This document shows, piece after piece, positions 8,762 to 18,085 of a stretch of DNA of 64,000 nucleotides (the first letter of the stretch is position 1; the number at the start of each line of letters is the position of its first letter). The notes beneath the pieces are model-generated. The model did no database searches, was not told where the DNA came from, and saw nothing but the letters and a program-made list of their open reading frames with translations. The DNA comes from Bdellovibrionales bacterium (GTDB taxonomy: Bacteria; Bdellovibrionota; Bdellovibrionia; Bdellovibrionales; UBA1609). The DNA lies in the NCBI GenBank assembly GCA_019637855.1, contig JAHBUX010000007.1, positions 62,001 to 126,000 on the forward strand. The letters run 5' to 3'. Made by a program: the position numbers and the translations under genes.

Positions 8762-8900
8762 ATAAAAATTAACGCATTCAAAACAGCCTTAGTCCACTTT
8801 TGATTACTGAGAAGAAACGGTCCTGGTATTTGAGCCGTAAATCTATTCCGAGTTTTCGCAAAAGTGCACCCAGCCTTTGGGCTGATAACTTTAGGGACGG

Positions 8901-9296
8901 CTATATTTCCAACGATCGCAGCGGCGTGGCTTTGGTGTTTTCATCCACGGCAACAAGAACGAAACGCCCAGAGACCGCCTTGATGCGTTTGTCGCTGTAC
9001 ATGTCTTCCGTGTAAACATCGACGATCACTTCGATGCTGGAACGCCCCACCATACCGATCTGCGCGTCGAACTCCACTAGACTTCCGCTCGGAATGGGTT
9101 GATTGAAGTTGATCTTGTCACTACTGACCGTGACGACTTTCTGCCTGGAAAACCGGGTCGCGGCGATAAACGCCACTTCGTCCATCCAATGCAGGGCCGT
9201 ACCGCCAAACAGTGTGTTGTAGTGATTGGTTTCGCCTGGAAAAACAGCTTTAAACAGGCTCGTTCGAGCCGCGCGCTTGCGCTCCTCGATCTTCAT
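8901..9296 (-). CDS. Acyl-CoA thioesterase (hotdog fold, YciA/BACH type)
   Basis: The protein has 131 residues and one hotdog domain, as in YciA-like acyl-CoA thioesterases that hydrolyse acyl-CoA to free acid and CoA in the cytoplasm. The family motif is clear: NHYNTLFGGTALHWMDEVAF with the catalytic Asp near residue 39, and later FNQPIPSGSLVEF. The frame is open to 9356, but ATG 9296 has a strong GGAGG site 4 bases upstream and is the natural family start. Between this gene and the next gene upstream lie a cobalamin riboswitch and a terminator-like hairpin in the same orientation, so its expression is probably controlled by B12. This is an unexpected pairing. Confidence 0.9.
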   Translation of the reverse strand: MKIEERKRAARTSLFKAVFPGETNHYNTLFGGTALHWMDEVAFIAATRFSRQKVVTVSSDKINFNQPIPSGSLVEFDAQIGMVGRSSIEVIVDVYTEDMYSDKRIKAVSGRFVLVAVDENTKATPLRSLEI

Positions 9297-9344
9297 CGAC
9301 ACCTCCAATAGAAAGAGCGCCAATGATTTACATATTCGGAGTCT

Positions 9345-9364
9345 TAAAAAACCCAAGTCTCGGG
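9345..9364 (-). terminator. Attenuator hairpin between riboswitch and thioesterase
   Basis: On the minus strand CCCGAGACTTGGG can fold into a short stem, followed directly by six T residues. It lies between the cobalamin riboswitch and the ribosome site of the thioesterase, the position expected for a transcription attenuator. A second small hairpin (ACCTC/GAGGT) lies just before it. Confidence 0.5.
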
Positions 9365-9441
9365 CGAACCTCGAATGAGGTCATGACTGAGAAGCTGTGG
9401 TTCTCTTTGTTCCGAAGAGAAGATCACGTGCGCAAATTTTT

Positions 9442-9533
9442 ACCTATCGAAGCGATCGGACTTGGAAATACTAGGTTTCCTTACCGTTGCGGCACAGTGC
9501 CGGATTTTCACCGGACTTCAGCTTTCAATAGGT
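9442..9533 (-). promoter_or_regulatory. Cobalamin (B12) riboswitch
   Basis: On the minus strand the core elements of a cobalamin riboswitch appear in order: AAGTCCGGTGAAAATCCGG, then CACTGTGCCGCAACGGTAA, a small hairpin GGAAACCTAGTATTTCC, and the B12-box-like AAGTCCGATCGC. The outer strands ACCTATTGAAAGC and GCTTCGATAGGT pair over 12 positions and close the structure. These are the conserved features of the B12 family, and the order is right. The RNA leads into the acyl-CoA thioesterase gene about 145 bp downstream; no cobalamin synthesis or uptake gene is close by. The binding class (adenosyl- or methyl-cobalamin) cannot be told by eye. Confidence 0.88.
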
Positions 9534-9578
9534 AGTTTCAATCGAGAAAAGTTAGTCTGCAGGATCAATTGCTGTCAA

Positions 9579-9896
9579 TCAGGACTTCCTGACGCAAAGC
9601 CCTTGCATACGGATTCGATTCGTCCAGGAGAAGAATCCGTGGTCGGTGGAGTAGTCAGTTTGTATAGCTTGAATAGCCCCGCCGGGACAGGTTTGTTCAA
9701 GTTTCTTAAAGGCCTCGTTCACATAGTCGGTCTGGCCGACAAATCCAAGGACGACGAACTGTTCGGCTTCGGCTTGCACCCACTCCCCTTGCGCGAAGCG
9801 GGCGTAGGTGGGGGCGAAATCGCTGATTTGGCTGATGTGCAAGCTGTGCGTGCAACCACTGAGGATGACAGCAAGAAATGCTAAGCGCCAAATCAT
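9579..9896 (-). CDS. Small lipoprotein, member 3 of a tandem family
   Basis: The protein has 105 residues with a lipoprotein signal (lipobox LSGC, Cys15), so the mature protein should be lipid-anchored in the envelope. The mature part shares a pattern with the two genes upstream: a V-L-F/A-F stretch, then DYVN, a conserved CPGG about 15 residues later, and a last cysteine near the C-terminus (GLC). It starts with ATGA overlap on the stop of the preceding gene, so the three are one operon. I do not recognise the family by name. It is the last gene before the B12 riboswitch leader, which starts about 45 bp downstream on the same strand. Confidence 0.72.
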   Translation of the reverse strand: MIWRLAFLAVILSGCTHSLHISQISDFAPTYARFAQGEWVQAEAEQFVVLGFVGQTDYVNEAFKKLEQTCPGGAIQAIQTDYSTDHGFFSWTNRIRMQGLCVRKS

Positions 9897-10303
9897 TGTT
9901 GCAACCCATCGGCGTCGGCCGCCTCTGCAGGCGCACTTTTCTCAACCGAGTTCATACGACGCCCAGCTTTGCGGGGCTCAGCGCTAGCAACAGCGGCTTT
10001 GCTCTCGCAATAACCGGTGGCGGTGACTTTCTTTTTATAAACGATAAAGAGGAAGTACAAAATCGTTTCATCTTTAGTGAGGACGCCAGACACTTTGCCG
10101 CCCGGGCATTTAGCAGCCAGTTCGCGAGACATGGCATTGACGTAGTCGTTGTCGAAGTTAAAAGCCAAAAAGATCGTTTTCTCAGCGGTCGCGCTGACCA
10201 TGTTGTCTCGCTTAGCGGGGACCGAGGAGACCGAGACGCTGTTCAACGAGGCACAAGCCGAAAGAAGCCCACTCACCGCCATGAGAACTAAGATTCGCAA
10301 CAT
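9893..10303 (-). CDS. Small lipoprotein, member 2 of a tandem family
   Basis: The protein has 136 residues with a lipobox LSAC. The mature part has the same skeleton as its neighbours: IFLAFNFDNDYVN, then AAKCPGGKVSGVLT and a C-terminal KVTATGYC. The spacing of the two shared cysteines (CPGG and GYC) suggests one disulfide bond in the periplasm. A Lys/Ala/Glu-rich tail of about 35 residues follows the last cysteine and is specific to this member. A strong ribosome site (AAAGGAGAGG) lies in the end of the upstream gene, 2 bp separate the two reading frames, and the stop overlaps the next gene. Function unknown. Confidence 0.75.
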   Translation of the reverse strand: MLRILVLMAVSGLLSACASLNSVSVSSVPAKRDNMVSATAEKTIFLAFNFDNDYVNAMSRELAAKCPGGKVSGVLTKDETILYFLFIVYKKKVTATGYCESKAAVASAEPRKAGRRMNSVEKSAPAEAADADGLQQ

Positions 10304-10305
10304 GA

Positions 10306-10749
10306 TTAACCCTCTCCTTTATAAGCTTCTTTTTTGACAAGACAGTAACCGGTGATCTTGACGATTTCGCCGCTGACCACGGGATATTTGCGTGTTTCAC
10401 GAACAGACATCAGGCCCGACACATTCCCTGAGGGGCATTTTTCATAAATGGCGCGTACCAGTCCGTCGGTATAACCAGTGACATAGACGGGGTTCCCCGT
10501 GCGTGGCCCCATTTGGAAGAGCCCCACAAGAGCGGCTGCACGCTCCATACGTTCACCCGCCTGTTTATTCAGCAAGGCTTTGGAAGCCGCGCCGATCTCC
10601 TGCAGATTGACGCCGGTTTCACTGACCTTGATATCGAACGGCTGCTTCACATAACCGTCGGGACTGTACACATCCCCCATCTGCACGTGATGCAACTGCG
10701 CACACCCTGCCACAATCATTCCTAATAGAACGAATACATATCTTGTCAT
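10306..10749 (-). CDS. Small lipoprotein, member 1 of a tandem family
   Basis: The frame is open to 10908, but the lipoprotein signal begins at ATG 10749 (TRYVFVLLGMIVAGC, lipobox VAGC), which gives 147 residues. The C-terminal half matches the two genes downstream: a hydrophobic VYVTGYTDGLV, then EKCPSGNVSGLMS and KITGYC. The N-terminal part of the mature protein is longer than in the other members. It is the first gene of a three-gene operon of related lipoproteins, presumably formed by tandem duplication and later divergence. The function and membrane (inner or outer) are not known; residue 2 after Cys is Gln, not Asp, so there is no classical inner-membrane retention signal. Confidence 0.75.
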   Translation of the reverse strand: MTRYVFVLLGMIVAGCAQLHHVQMGDVYSPDGYVKQPFDIKVSETGVNLQEIGAASKALLNKQAGERMERAAALVGLFQMGPRTGNPVYVTGYTDGLVRAIYEKCPSGNVSGLMSVRETRKYPVVSGEIVKITGYCLVKKEAYKGEG

Positions 10750-10926
10750 GTGGATGAGCGTACACCACGGATCAAATCCGTCAACTGTGGCTTCGAGCCC
10801 GCAGGCGTCATCTTCAAGTTTGCCCGCCGCAACAAAGGGTCCAAGCTCGCTTAAACTCCCACCAAAGACTAACGACACCGAGGCATCTCCTTGTGGTAAA
10901 AAAATCAAATAAAAACTATATTAGTA

Positions 10927-10955
10927 TCAATTTTAGAATGCCTCTCTAAAATTGA
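10927..10955. promoter_or_regulatory. Perfect inverted repeat upstream of the RHS gene
   Basis: TCAATTTTAGA (10927-10937) and TCTAAAATTGA (10945-10955) form an 11-bp perfect inverted repeat with a 7-base gap. Copies of TATATTAGT sit on both sides (10917-10925 and 10968-10976). The gene-free stretch 10750-11080 is AT-rich and holds the divergent control regions of the lipoprotein operon and the RHS gene. The repeat is a candidate operator or hairpin for one of them. Confidence 0.5.
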
Positions 10956-11080
10956 CGCCATAGTATATTAGTTTATAGCACAACGAAATCCTGCATTTTT
11001 TGACTGAAGTCCCTCTCCCTATTCAAACTTTCGCCCGATAGGTCTTAGTCCCGCCAAAGCTGAACGTTGGGAGATTTTGA

Positions 11081-14000
11081 TTGGGCAAGATCACGCGGAA
11101 GCTAGTCGTCCTTGGTTTTCTGTTTTCGTCCCGTTATGCACTCGCGACCACGCCAACACCACAGGTCGTTTTTGGGCCGAAGGTCTTCAGAGCCAGCATA
11201 CTGAAGCCCTCATATCAAAATAGCGGCTTCTCCGTGTCAAACCCTGCTCTATCGCCAGGGCGCTTACTAATTACAAACGGCACTGGATATGTGAAGCCGC
11301 CAAATCCCTGCCCTCGCTTTGATGGCCGCAATTTGATCCAAATTCTTACGTGCAATCTCAGCAATCTGGCCAACGTCGCGAAAGTGGCTCTTACTCGCGC
11401 TACGGACCTAGAAATCGTATTGAACGGCCATATCGTAGTTGCTCCGCAAAATTTCAACATAAAAACATCACAGCTAATTTTAAGTGTCGCACTTCAAACC
11501 AACAATGAGATCAAAGTGAAGATCCGCGGCCTTCCAACGGCCTACGTTACGATCCAAATTGATCGCACGACCTCCTCTAATCAGGCACCCCTAGCCAATT
11601 TTACTGTGACCCCAGGTCCCGCCACAGATCCTCTCAACTATAGTTTTGATGGGCGCACATCAAGCGATCCAGATGGAACTTTGACTTCCTATCTTTTCGA
11701 TTTTGGAGATGGAAACCAAGCACAGACTTCGGCCGCCAACCACCGCTTTGACTCCATCGGAACCTACAATGTCACTCTCACTGTGACAGACAACAAAGGC
11801 GCGCAGAATTCAAAAGTTGCGCAAGTAAATGTGCAGGACACTCGGCCGCCGATTTTAACGATCAACAGCCCATCTGAAGGGGCAAATTTAAACTCCACTT
11901 CAGTCCAAATTTCCGGATCCGCCGACGAACCTCTTCGCGAAGTCACAGCCCGCGGAGAAATGCTTGTCTTAGGTGCGGATCTCAAATCTTTTTCCGGCAC
12001 TGTAACTCTATCACCCGGAGCCAATACCATCCCATTCGTGGCTACGGATTTAGCGGGCAATTCCACCACCGTTAACCGTCATGTTACGCTGTCAATTAAC
12101 CGCCCACCTCTGGCATCCTTCACAATAAAAACTAAAGGCGGAATCGCCCCCCTCCTTGCCACCTTCGATGCCTCGCAGTCTACCGATCCCGACGGACACT
12201 CTTTAACCTATGCTTGGGATTTTGGAGACGGCGGGACTGACGTTGGTGCATTTGTCAGCCACATTTTCAATAGCACGGGTACCTTCGACGTCAAACTTAA
12301 GGTCACTGATTCAGCCGGCGAGTCTGCCATCCGAACCTCCCAGGTGGTGGTCACTCAAGCAAACCTTCCCCCCGATCCAACGACCATCGCGCCGACAATT
12401 TCGTTTAAAGGCGTCAGCCTTGTCTCAGAATCTTTAAATTTCTTGATCACTGGTACCAATCCAGTTCAGACCGGTGTTCTCACAGGCGCGCTAGACACCC
12501 GCCGCCAAACCCTTCTCCGAGGTCGCGTTTTGGCAGCCAATGGACAGCCTCTCTCGGCAGTTCAAGTCTCTGCTATCGGCCAGCCACAACTGGGCAAGAC
12601 CCTCACTCGTACCGACGGATATTTTGACTTGGTGATAAATGGTGGGGGCGCGATCCACCTCGAATTCCTCCGCAACGGCTATCTGCCGGTACATCGCCGT
12701 ATCGAATCTCTCTGGCGCGATATGAATCATATCACCAACGTGGTGATGACTCCGCTCGATAGCAAAGTCACGCGGATAAAATTAAGTTCCATGTCCCTGC
12801 AAGCTGTAGAAGGTTCCGTGGTCACCGACGAAAGAGGGCCGCGCAAGGCATTGGTCCTCTCTCCAGCAGGCAACTCTGCATCGATGATTCTTCCTGGTGG
12901 CGGTTCAGTTTCAACTGACAATCTTTCCATACGAATTACTGAATATACCGTGGGTGACAACGGAAGAAAGGCGATGCTGGCCGACCTACCGCCACACTCG
13001 GCTTACACGTATGCGATTGAAATGTCCGCGGATGAGGCGATAGCTGCGGGCGCCGTTCGCATCGACTTTGAAAAACCGCTCGTCTACTATGTTGAAAACT
13101 TCGTTGGACTGGCTCCGGGCTCGGCAGTTCCTAGCGGATACTATGATAGAGAGTCAGTCTCATGGAAAGCAGAAGAAGACGGAATCATCGTCAAGATCCT
13201 GAGCGTTCAAAACGGCAGCGCCACGATAAGCTTTGATGGAACGTCAGCAGCAACCGCACAGCGTATTTCTGAGTTTGGTATAACTAACGCAGAACTGGCA
13301 ATGCTCGGGAGCAAGTACACTGCCGGCCAAGAGCTCTGGCGGATTCCGATCGCGCACTTTTCTGGCTGGGACTTTAACTATCCATTCAGCCTTCCACCTG
13401 ACGCCACTGATCCAAATGGAGGCCCGGTTCTAGCCTCGAATGATCTTCCAGATCCCAATGGGCCTAACTTATGCCAAGGCTCAATCATTGAAGTTGAAAA
13501 TCAGGTCCTTGGCGAATCACTAGCCATTACAGGGACGCCATTTCGGCTTATGTATCGCTCTGACCGAGTTAAAGGGACGCCTCTCGCGAATTCCATCGAT
13601 ATTGAGCTCGCTGGGGACATTTCCAGCATGCCATCGCTTAGAAGTGTCTTGCTGAATGTCACCGCCGCCGGAAATCAGTTTTCCCAGGAGTTTACAAATC
13701 CTACCTCCTATCAGAAAACCACCTATTCGTGGGATGGGCGGGATGCTTACGGCAGAACTTTCTTTGGCGCCAGAAACGCGCAAGTGTCCATCGACTTCCG
13801 CTACCAAGGAGAGTATGTCGGGGGTGCCTATGATAAGATCGTGCGCTCTTTTGGCCAACTCTCGTCAGGAACTGGAGTTAGCAAGGCTCCGATCTACGGT
13901 TTAATCGACGTAAACCGACGCTACAATGTTTCTCTGGAGAGCAAGGACTCGCGGGTTTTCGGACTCGGTGGCTGGGGAATCGATGCCTATCACTTCTATT

Positions 14001-17000
14001 CTCCAATTAGTCAAAAAGTCTATCGTGGCGATGGTCGCTCCACCTCGCTTCAGCAAAACAATCAAGTCGTAGAAACAGTCATCGGCGATGCGACCTGGGA
14101 CGGAAACGGACCAATCACCGGAGCCGACGGGACGCCTGCATCTGGGGCATATATCAACAATCCCCGTCGCGTGCGAGTGGCTCCGAATGGAGATATATAC
14201 CTTGTCGACACCTTCAACTATCGCGTAATGCGCATAGACCGGAACGGCTTAATCTATCGCGTGTTCGGTGGAGGTACCGAACCTTTCTCAGAAGGCTTGC
14301 CCGCGACCTCGTTCAATATCTTGAGTGCATTGAACCCTGAACTTAATGATATCGCGTTCTCACCCAGTGGTGAGCTGTACTACGCTCAAGGCTCCAGAAT
14401 AATAAAGGTTGATAGTGCTGGAATTATGCATCTTGTTGGTGGCGACGGAAATCTGCCGTCAACTGTGCCGGCACCGGGCGATGGAGGCTTGGCTCGAGAT
14501 GCCAAGTTCCATACGATTTGGGAAATCAAATTCGGACCCGATGGCAGTTTGTATGTCATGGATGGAGGCGATCAACGCATTCGTCAAATTCGTCCAGACG
14601 GCTATATCGTGGCATTTGCAGGTGGCGGTGAAGGCGGCGATGGCAGCAGAGCCCAAGATGCTAGAATTGCCTTTCCCATGAGTTTCGCAATGTCGAGTGA
14701 TGGCATGGCCTATGTGGCGGGTTCAGATTTGAAGGTTCTTCGCATTCGGCCCGATGGTATAGTTGAAACTTACCTACAAGGCTTTTTCCAAGACCGAAAT
14801 GAGATTACGACTCCACGAGAAATCATCGCAGCCCCCGATGGTTCTCTTTATATTTTAACTCACCCGGATTCGAACTCTCTGCCCAACATTATTCTTAAAG
14901 TTGACCCCGATAAGACCATAACTCGGATTGCCGGCACAGATAGCGGAGGATTTAACGGCGATGGACGTCTGCCGACAGAAACCCAATTCCTCGCGCCTAA
15001 TGGTATGGCCCTCCATCCAGACGGCTCTCTCTTAATTGCGGACACTCAAAACTCTCGTCTGCGTCGCATTCGCTCGGTTCTCCCCGCCTTCTCAGGAGGA
15101 TTGACTACGATTCCGTCACAGGATGGAAGTGAGTACTATTTCTTCTCTGCTTTAGGCCTACATTTAGAAACCCGAGACACCCTGACGGGTGCTATCAAGT
15201 ACAAATTTGAACATGACAGCCACAGTCTTCTGACGAAGATCCATGATCGCACTGGCAATGTGACCGAAATTGTCCGTGACGGCAGCGGAATGGCCACGGA
15301 AATCATTTCTCCTTTTGGACATCACACTCGATTCACATCGGATGCGAATGGATACCTACAGTCGGTCACGAATCCGATGAACGAAAAATATCAGATGTCC
15401 TATGATGGAGACACTGGTCTATTGCTGGAATTTAAAGATGCAAGACAGAACTCGACAACTTTTAACTATGACGAACGCGGAAGGTTGCGTAGAGAAACTC
15501 GTCCAAATCAAGGGTTTTTGGAGCTCCTGCGTGCAGATCTTCAGCGGCCGCGTAAGGGTTACGAAGTTTCAAGATCGACCTCTCAGGGTTATACCGCTCG
15601 GCATCTTGTCGAAAACGATGCTACCGGCAACAAAATGGTTCAAACGTGGGAAGACGGAGGCAGCGGCAGGTTCACTGCGCTTGAAGGTAAACATGAACGC
15701 AAGCGTCGGGACCAAAGCATATGGAACGCCCATCAGGCGCCGGATCCCATTTTTGGCCTGCAGTCTTCCTATTACAGCGCAGAGGCCACCAAACTTCCTT
15801 CTGGTCTCACGCAAGAGGTGTCGCGAAATCGATCCGCCCAGTTTTCTTCAAGCTCCGGCCTTCCAGTGATTGAGTCCCTCTCCCAAGCAACGATGATCAA
15901 CGGGAAAACGTATTCCGCACAATATAGCGGGAGCAACCGTCTACTCCGGCTATCAACGCCAGAGGGACGCCTGAGCCAGATTCAGCTTGATTCTATCGGG
16001 CGTGTATCGGCCTATCAGATTGGAGGCTTGGAACCGGTCAGTCTTTCCTTCAATGCAAAAGGTCTTCTTAGCCAAAGTCAGCAAGGCGCAAGACGTGTTC
16101 AGATAACTTACAATGCGCAAGGGTTGATCGAGGAAACCACAAATGCATTAAATCAGAAGAATCAATTCAGCTACGACCAGGCGGGCCGCATCGAGAGTCA
16201 GCAACTCCCTGATGGTCGCAGTATTGGCTTTTCGTATGACGCAAATGGAAATCTAACCGGAATTACCCCACCAGGGCGTCCGATGCATCAGTTTTTGCTC
16301 AACGCGATGAACCTCGTGAGCTCTTATTTGCCTCCCTCCCTAGGCGCCACCCCGATAAATACAATTTATAGTTACAACTCCGATAGCCAGCTCACGCGCG
16401 TGCAACGTCCTGATGGCCAGGATGTACTGCTTAACTACGACTCGGCTAGGGCACAGCTTCGTTCTATCCAAACGTCTCTCGGAGCCAACAGTTTCAACTA
16501 TTCAAGTGTGACAGGACAGCTTACCTCTCTGAGCTCGTATGACGGGCAAAACGTCGCTCTACAATATGATGGCCCCTTTTCCCGCAGCGAGTCCTGGTCA
16601 GGAGTGGTCGCAGGATTTGTGACCCGCGATCTCAACGCCGACTTTAATGTCGTCAAAGAAGACATCTCTGGCAATATCATTGCCTTCACGTTCGACAATG
16701 ATCGCCTCCTAAAATCAGCTGGTCAGGAGCAGATCACTCGCCATGCAACGACAGCCCAAGTTATAGCTACTCAATTGGGCGGCGTGAATGAGGCTTTCAC
16801 TTACAACAATTTCGGAGAGCTCTTAACTTACTCCGCACCCGGGTTCAGTTCTCAGCTTGTGCGCGACAATCTGGGACGCGTAATTCAAAAAACCGAGACG
16901 GTGCTCTCCTCGACGAATGTATTTGAGTACGGATATGACGACACCGGTCGTTTAACGACCGTCAGACAAAATGGATCGAACACTTCCACCTATGGTTATG

Positions 17001-18085
17001 ACTCGAATTCAAATCGTCTTTCTAGAAACAACACGCTTGCGACCTACGACTCGCAAGACCGTTTGCTCAACTATGGCGGCTTAACTTTTACCTATACCAA
17101 CAATGGAGAAATCCGCACAAAAACGGATTCAGGCGATGTCACCACGTTTGACTATGATGTATTTGGCAACCTCAAGCGTGTGACCCTTCCTAATGGAAGG
17201 GCAATCTCCTACGTCGTGGATGCCTTAAACCGACGTGTTGCAAAGAAGGTAAACGGAACTCTTGTTCAAGGTTTCTTATACAAGGACGGCTTAAGACCGA
17301 TTGCCGAGTTGAATTCTCAGGGCCAGATTTCGAGCGTCTACGTATATGGCGTACGTTCGAACGTACCCGACTATATCGTCAAGCAAGGGGTGATTTACAA
17401 GATCATCTCAGACCATCTCGGCAGTCCTCGCTTGATCATTCGCGCTTCAGATCTTCAAGTCATGCAACGTTTGGAATACAACGAATTTGGCATGGTTGTT
17501 TCAGATTCCAATCCCGGATTTCAACCCTTTGGCTTCGCAGGCGGCCTCTATGATTCGGATACGGAACTCGTACGGTTTGGCGCGCGGGATTACGACCCTG
17601 AGACGGGGCGGTGGACGAGTAAGGATCCGATATTGTTTAATGGTGGGGATACGAACCTTTATGGGTACACTTTCAACGACCCAATCAATCTTATCGACCC
17701 GACTGGGCTGACATGGGAATACAACAATGGCACCGGTCAGTTGACCCATATTGACAATAATACGGGAGTACGGACGCCGGCTGGAACAGGGTATTCTGGA
17801 ACTGGTCAGGGAAGGAATAATCCTGATATGTCTCCAGTTAGCAATGTGGGACCAATCCCAACAGGTTCCTACACGATACGGCCACCTATCAACTCGCCAC
17901 AAACTGGCCCTAACGCACTTCCGCTGAATCCTAATTCAGGCACAAACACCTTTGGGCGCTCCGGCTTTCAGATACATGGCAATAACCCTTCGAACGACGC
18001 CTCTCATGGGTGTATAATCTTGCCACCTGGTGTTCGTAATCAGATAATTAATAGCGGCGACAATGATCTTAACGTGGTGAACTAA
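11081..18085 (+). CDS. Secreted RHS/YD-repeat polymorphic toxin with Tlde1-like C-terminal domain
   Basis: The protein has 2334 residues. It starts at TTG 11081 after GGGAG, with a signal peptide (residues 1-23). Two PKD domains follow (about 165-250 and 343-425), a carboxypeptidase-regulatory-like fold (about 483-560), NHL-type repeats (about 1000-1350) and YD repeats (about 1370-2150). The RHS core end is GARDYDPETGRWTSKDPI and NDPINLIDPTGL, after which the sequence turns variable, as in all RHS toxins. The last ~125 residues carry H2299 and C2311 in HGNNPSNDASHGCI, the active-site pattern of Tlde1/DUF2778 L,D-transpeptidase-like toxins, which attack peptidoglycan precursors in the periplasm. 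No PAAR or VgrG part is present, so export is Sec-dependent and delivery is unknown. The exported protein encoded next is the likely immunity factor. Confidence 0.88.
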   Translation: MGKITRKLVVLGFLFSSRYALATTPTPQVVFGPKVFRASILKPSYQNSGFSVSNPALSPGRLLITNGTGYVKPPNPCPRFDGRNLIQILTCNLSNLANVAKVALTRATDLEIVLNGHIVVAPQNFNIKTSQLILSVALQTNNEIKVKIRGLPTAYVTIQIDRTTSSNQAPLANFTVTPGPATDPLNYSFDGRTSSDPDGTLTSYLFDFGDGNQAQTSAANHRFDSIGTYNVTLTVTDNKGAQNSKVAQVNVQDTRPPILTINSPSEGANLNSTSVQISGSADEPLREVTARGEMLVLGADLKSFSGTVTLSPGANTIPFVATDLAGNSTTVNRHVTLSINRPPLASFTIKTKGGIAPLLATFDASQSTDPDGHSLTYAWDFGDGGTDVGAFVSHIFNSTGTFDVKLKVTDSAGESAIRTSQVVVTQANLPPDPTTIAPTISFKGVSLVSESLNFLITGTNPVQTGVLTGALDTRRQTLLRGRVLAANGQPLSAVQVSAIGQPQLGKTLTRTDGYFDLVINGGGAIHLEFLRNGYLPVHRRIESLWRDMNHITNVVMTPLDSKVTRIKLSSMSLQAVEGSVVTDERGPRKALVLSPAGNSASMILPGGGSVSTDNLSIRITEYTVGDNGRKAMLADLPPHSAYTYAIEMSADEAIAAGAVRIDFEKPLVYYVENFVGLAPGSAVPSGYYDRESVSWKAEEDGIIVKILSVQNGSATISFDGTSAATAQRISEFGITNAELAMLGSKYTAGQELWRIPIAHFSGWDFNYPFSLPPDATDPNGGPVLASNDLPDPNGPNLCQGSIIEVENQVLGESLAITGTPFRLMYRSDRVKGTPLANSIDIELAGDISSMPSLRSVLLNVTAAGNQFSQEFTNPTSYQKTTYSWDGRDAYGRTFFGARNAQVSIDFRYQGEYVGGAYDKIVRSFGQLSSGTGVSKAPIYGLIDVNRRYNVSLESKDSRVFGLGGWGIDAYHFYSPISQKVYRGDGRSTSLQQNNQVVETVIGDATWDGNGPITGADGTPASGAYINNPRRVRVAPNGDIYLVDTFNYRVMRIDRNGLIYRVFGGGTEPFSEGLPATSFNILSALNPELNDIAFSPSGELYYAQGSRIIKVDSAGIMHLVGGDGNLPSTVPAPGDGGLARDAKFHTIWEIKFGPDGSLYVMDGGDQRIRQIRPDGYIVAFAGGGEGGDGSRAQDARIAFPMSFAMSSDGMAYVAGSDLKVLRIRPDGIVETYLQGFFQDRNEITTPREIIAAPDGSLYILTHPDSNSLPNIILKVDPDKTITRIAGTDSGGFNGDGRLPTETQFLAPNGMALHPDGSLLIADTQNSRLRRIRSVLPAFSGGLTTIPSQDGSEYYFFSALGLHLETRDTLTGAIKYKFEHDSHSLLTKIHDRTGNVTEIVRDGSGMATEIISPFGHHTRFTSDANGYLQSVTNPMNEKYQMSYDGDTGLLLEFKDARQNSTTFNYDERGRLRRETRPNQGFLELLRADLQRPRKGYEVSRSTSQGYTARHLVENDATGNKMVQTWEDGGSGRFTALEGKHERKRRDQSIWNAHQAPDPIFGLQSSYYSAEATKLPSGLTQEVSRNRSAQFSSSSGLPVIESLSQATMINGKTYSAQYSGSNRLLRLSTPEGRLSQIQLDSIGRVSAYQIGGLEPVSLSFNAKGLLSQSQQGARRVQITYNAQGLIEETTNALNQKNQFSYDQAGRIESQQLPDGRSIGFSYDANGNLTGITPPGRPMHQFLLNAMNLVSSYLPPSLGATPINTIYSYNSDSQLTRVQRPDGQDVLLNYDSARAQLRSIQTSLGANSFNYSSVTGQLTSLSSYDGQNVALQYDGPFSRSESWSGVVAGFVTRDLNADFNVVKEDISGNIIAFTFDNDRLLKSAGQEQITRHATTAQVIATQLGGVNEAFTYNNFGELLTYSAPGFSSQLVRDNLGRVIQKTETVLSSTNVFEYGYDDTGRLTTVRQNGSNTSTYGYDSNSNRLSRNNTLATYDSQDRLLNYGGLTFTYTNNGEIRTKTDSGDVTTFDYDVFGNLKRVTLPNGRAISYVVDALNRRVAKKVNGTLVQGFLYKDGLRPIAELNSQGQISSVYVYGVRSNVPDYIVKQGVIYKIISDHLGSPRLIIRASDLQVMQRLEYNEFGMVVSDSNPGFQPFGFAGGLYDSDTELVRFGARDYDPETGRWTSKDPILFNGGDTNLYGYTFNDPINLIDPTGLTWEYNNGTGQLTHIDNNTGVRTPAGTGYSGTGQGRNNPDMSPVSNVGPIPTGSYTIRPPINSPQTGPNALPLNPNSGTNTFGRSGFQIHGNNPSNDASHGCIILPPGVRNQIINSGDNDLNVVN

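Noticed and set aside
9297-9356. Upstream extension of the thioesterase by 20 residues
   Set aside because: The strong GGAGG site and the family N-terminus both point to ATG 9296, and the extension lies in the leader that holds the attenuator.
10750-10908. Upstream extension of the first tandem lipoprotein
   Set aside because: The lipoprotein signal starts at ATG 10749; a longer start would bury the signal peptide 53 residues inside the protein.
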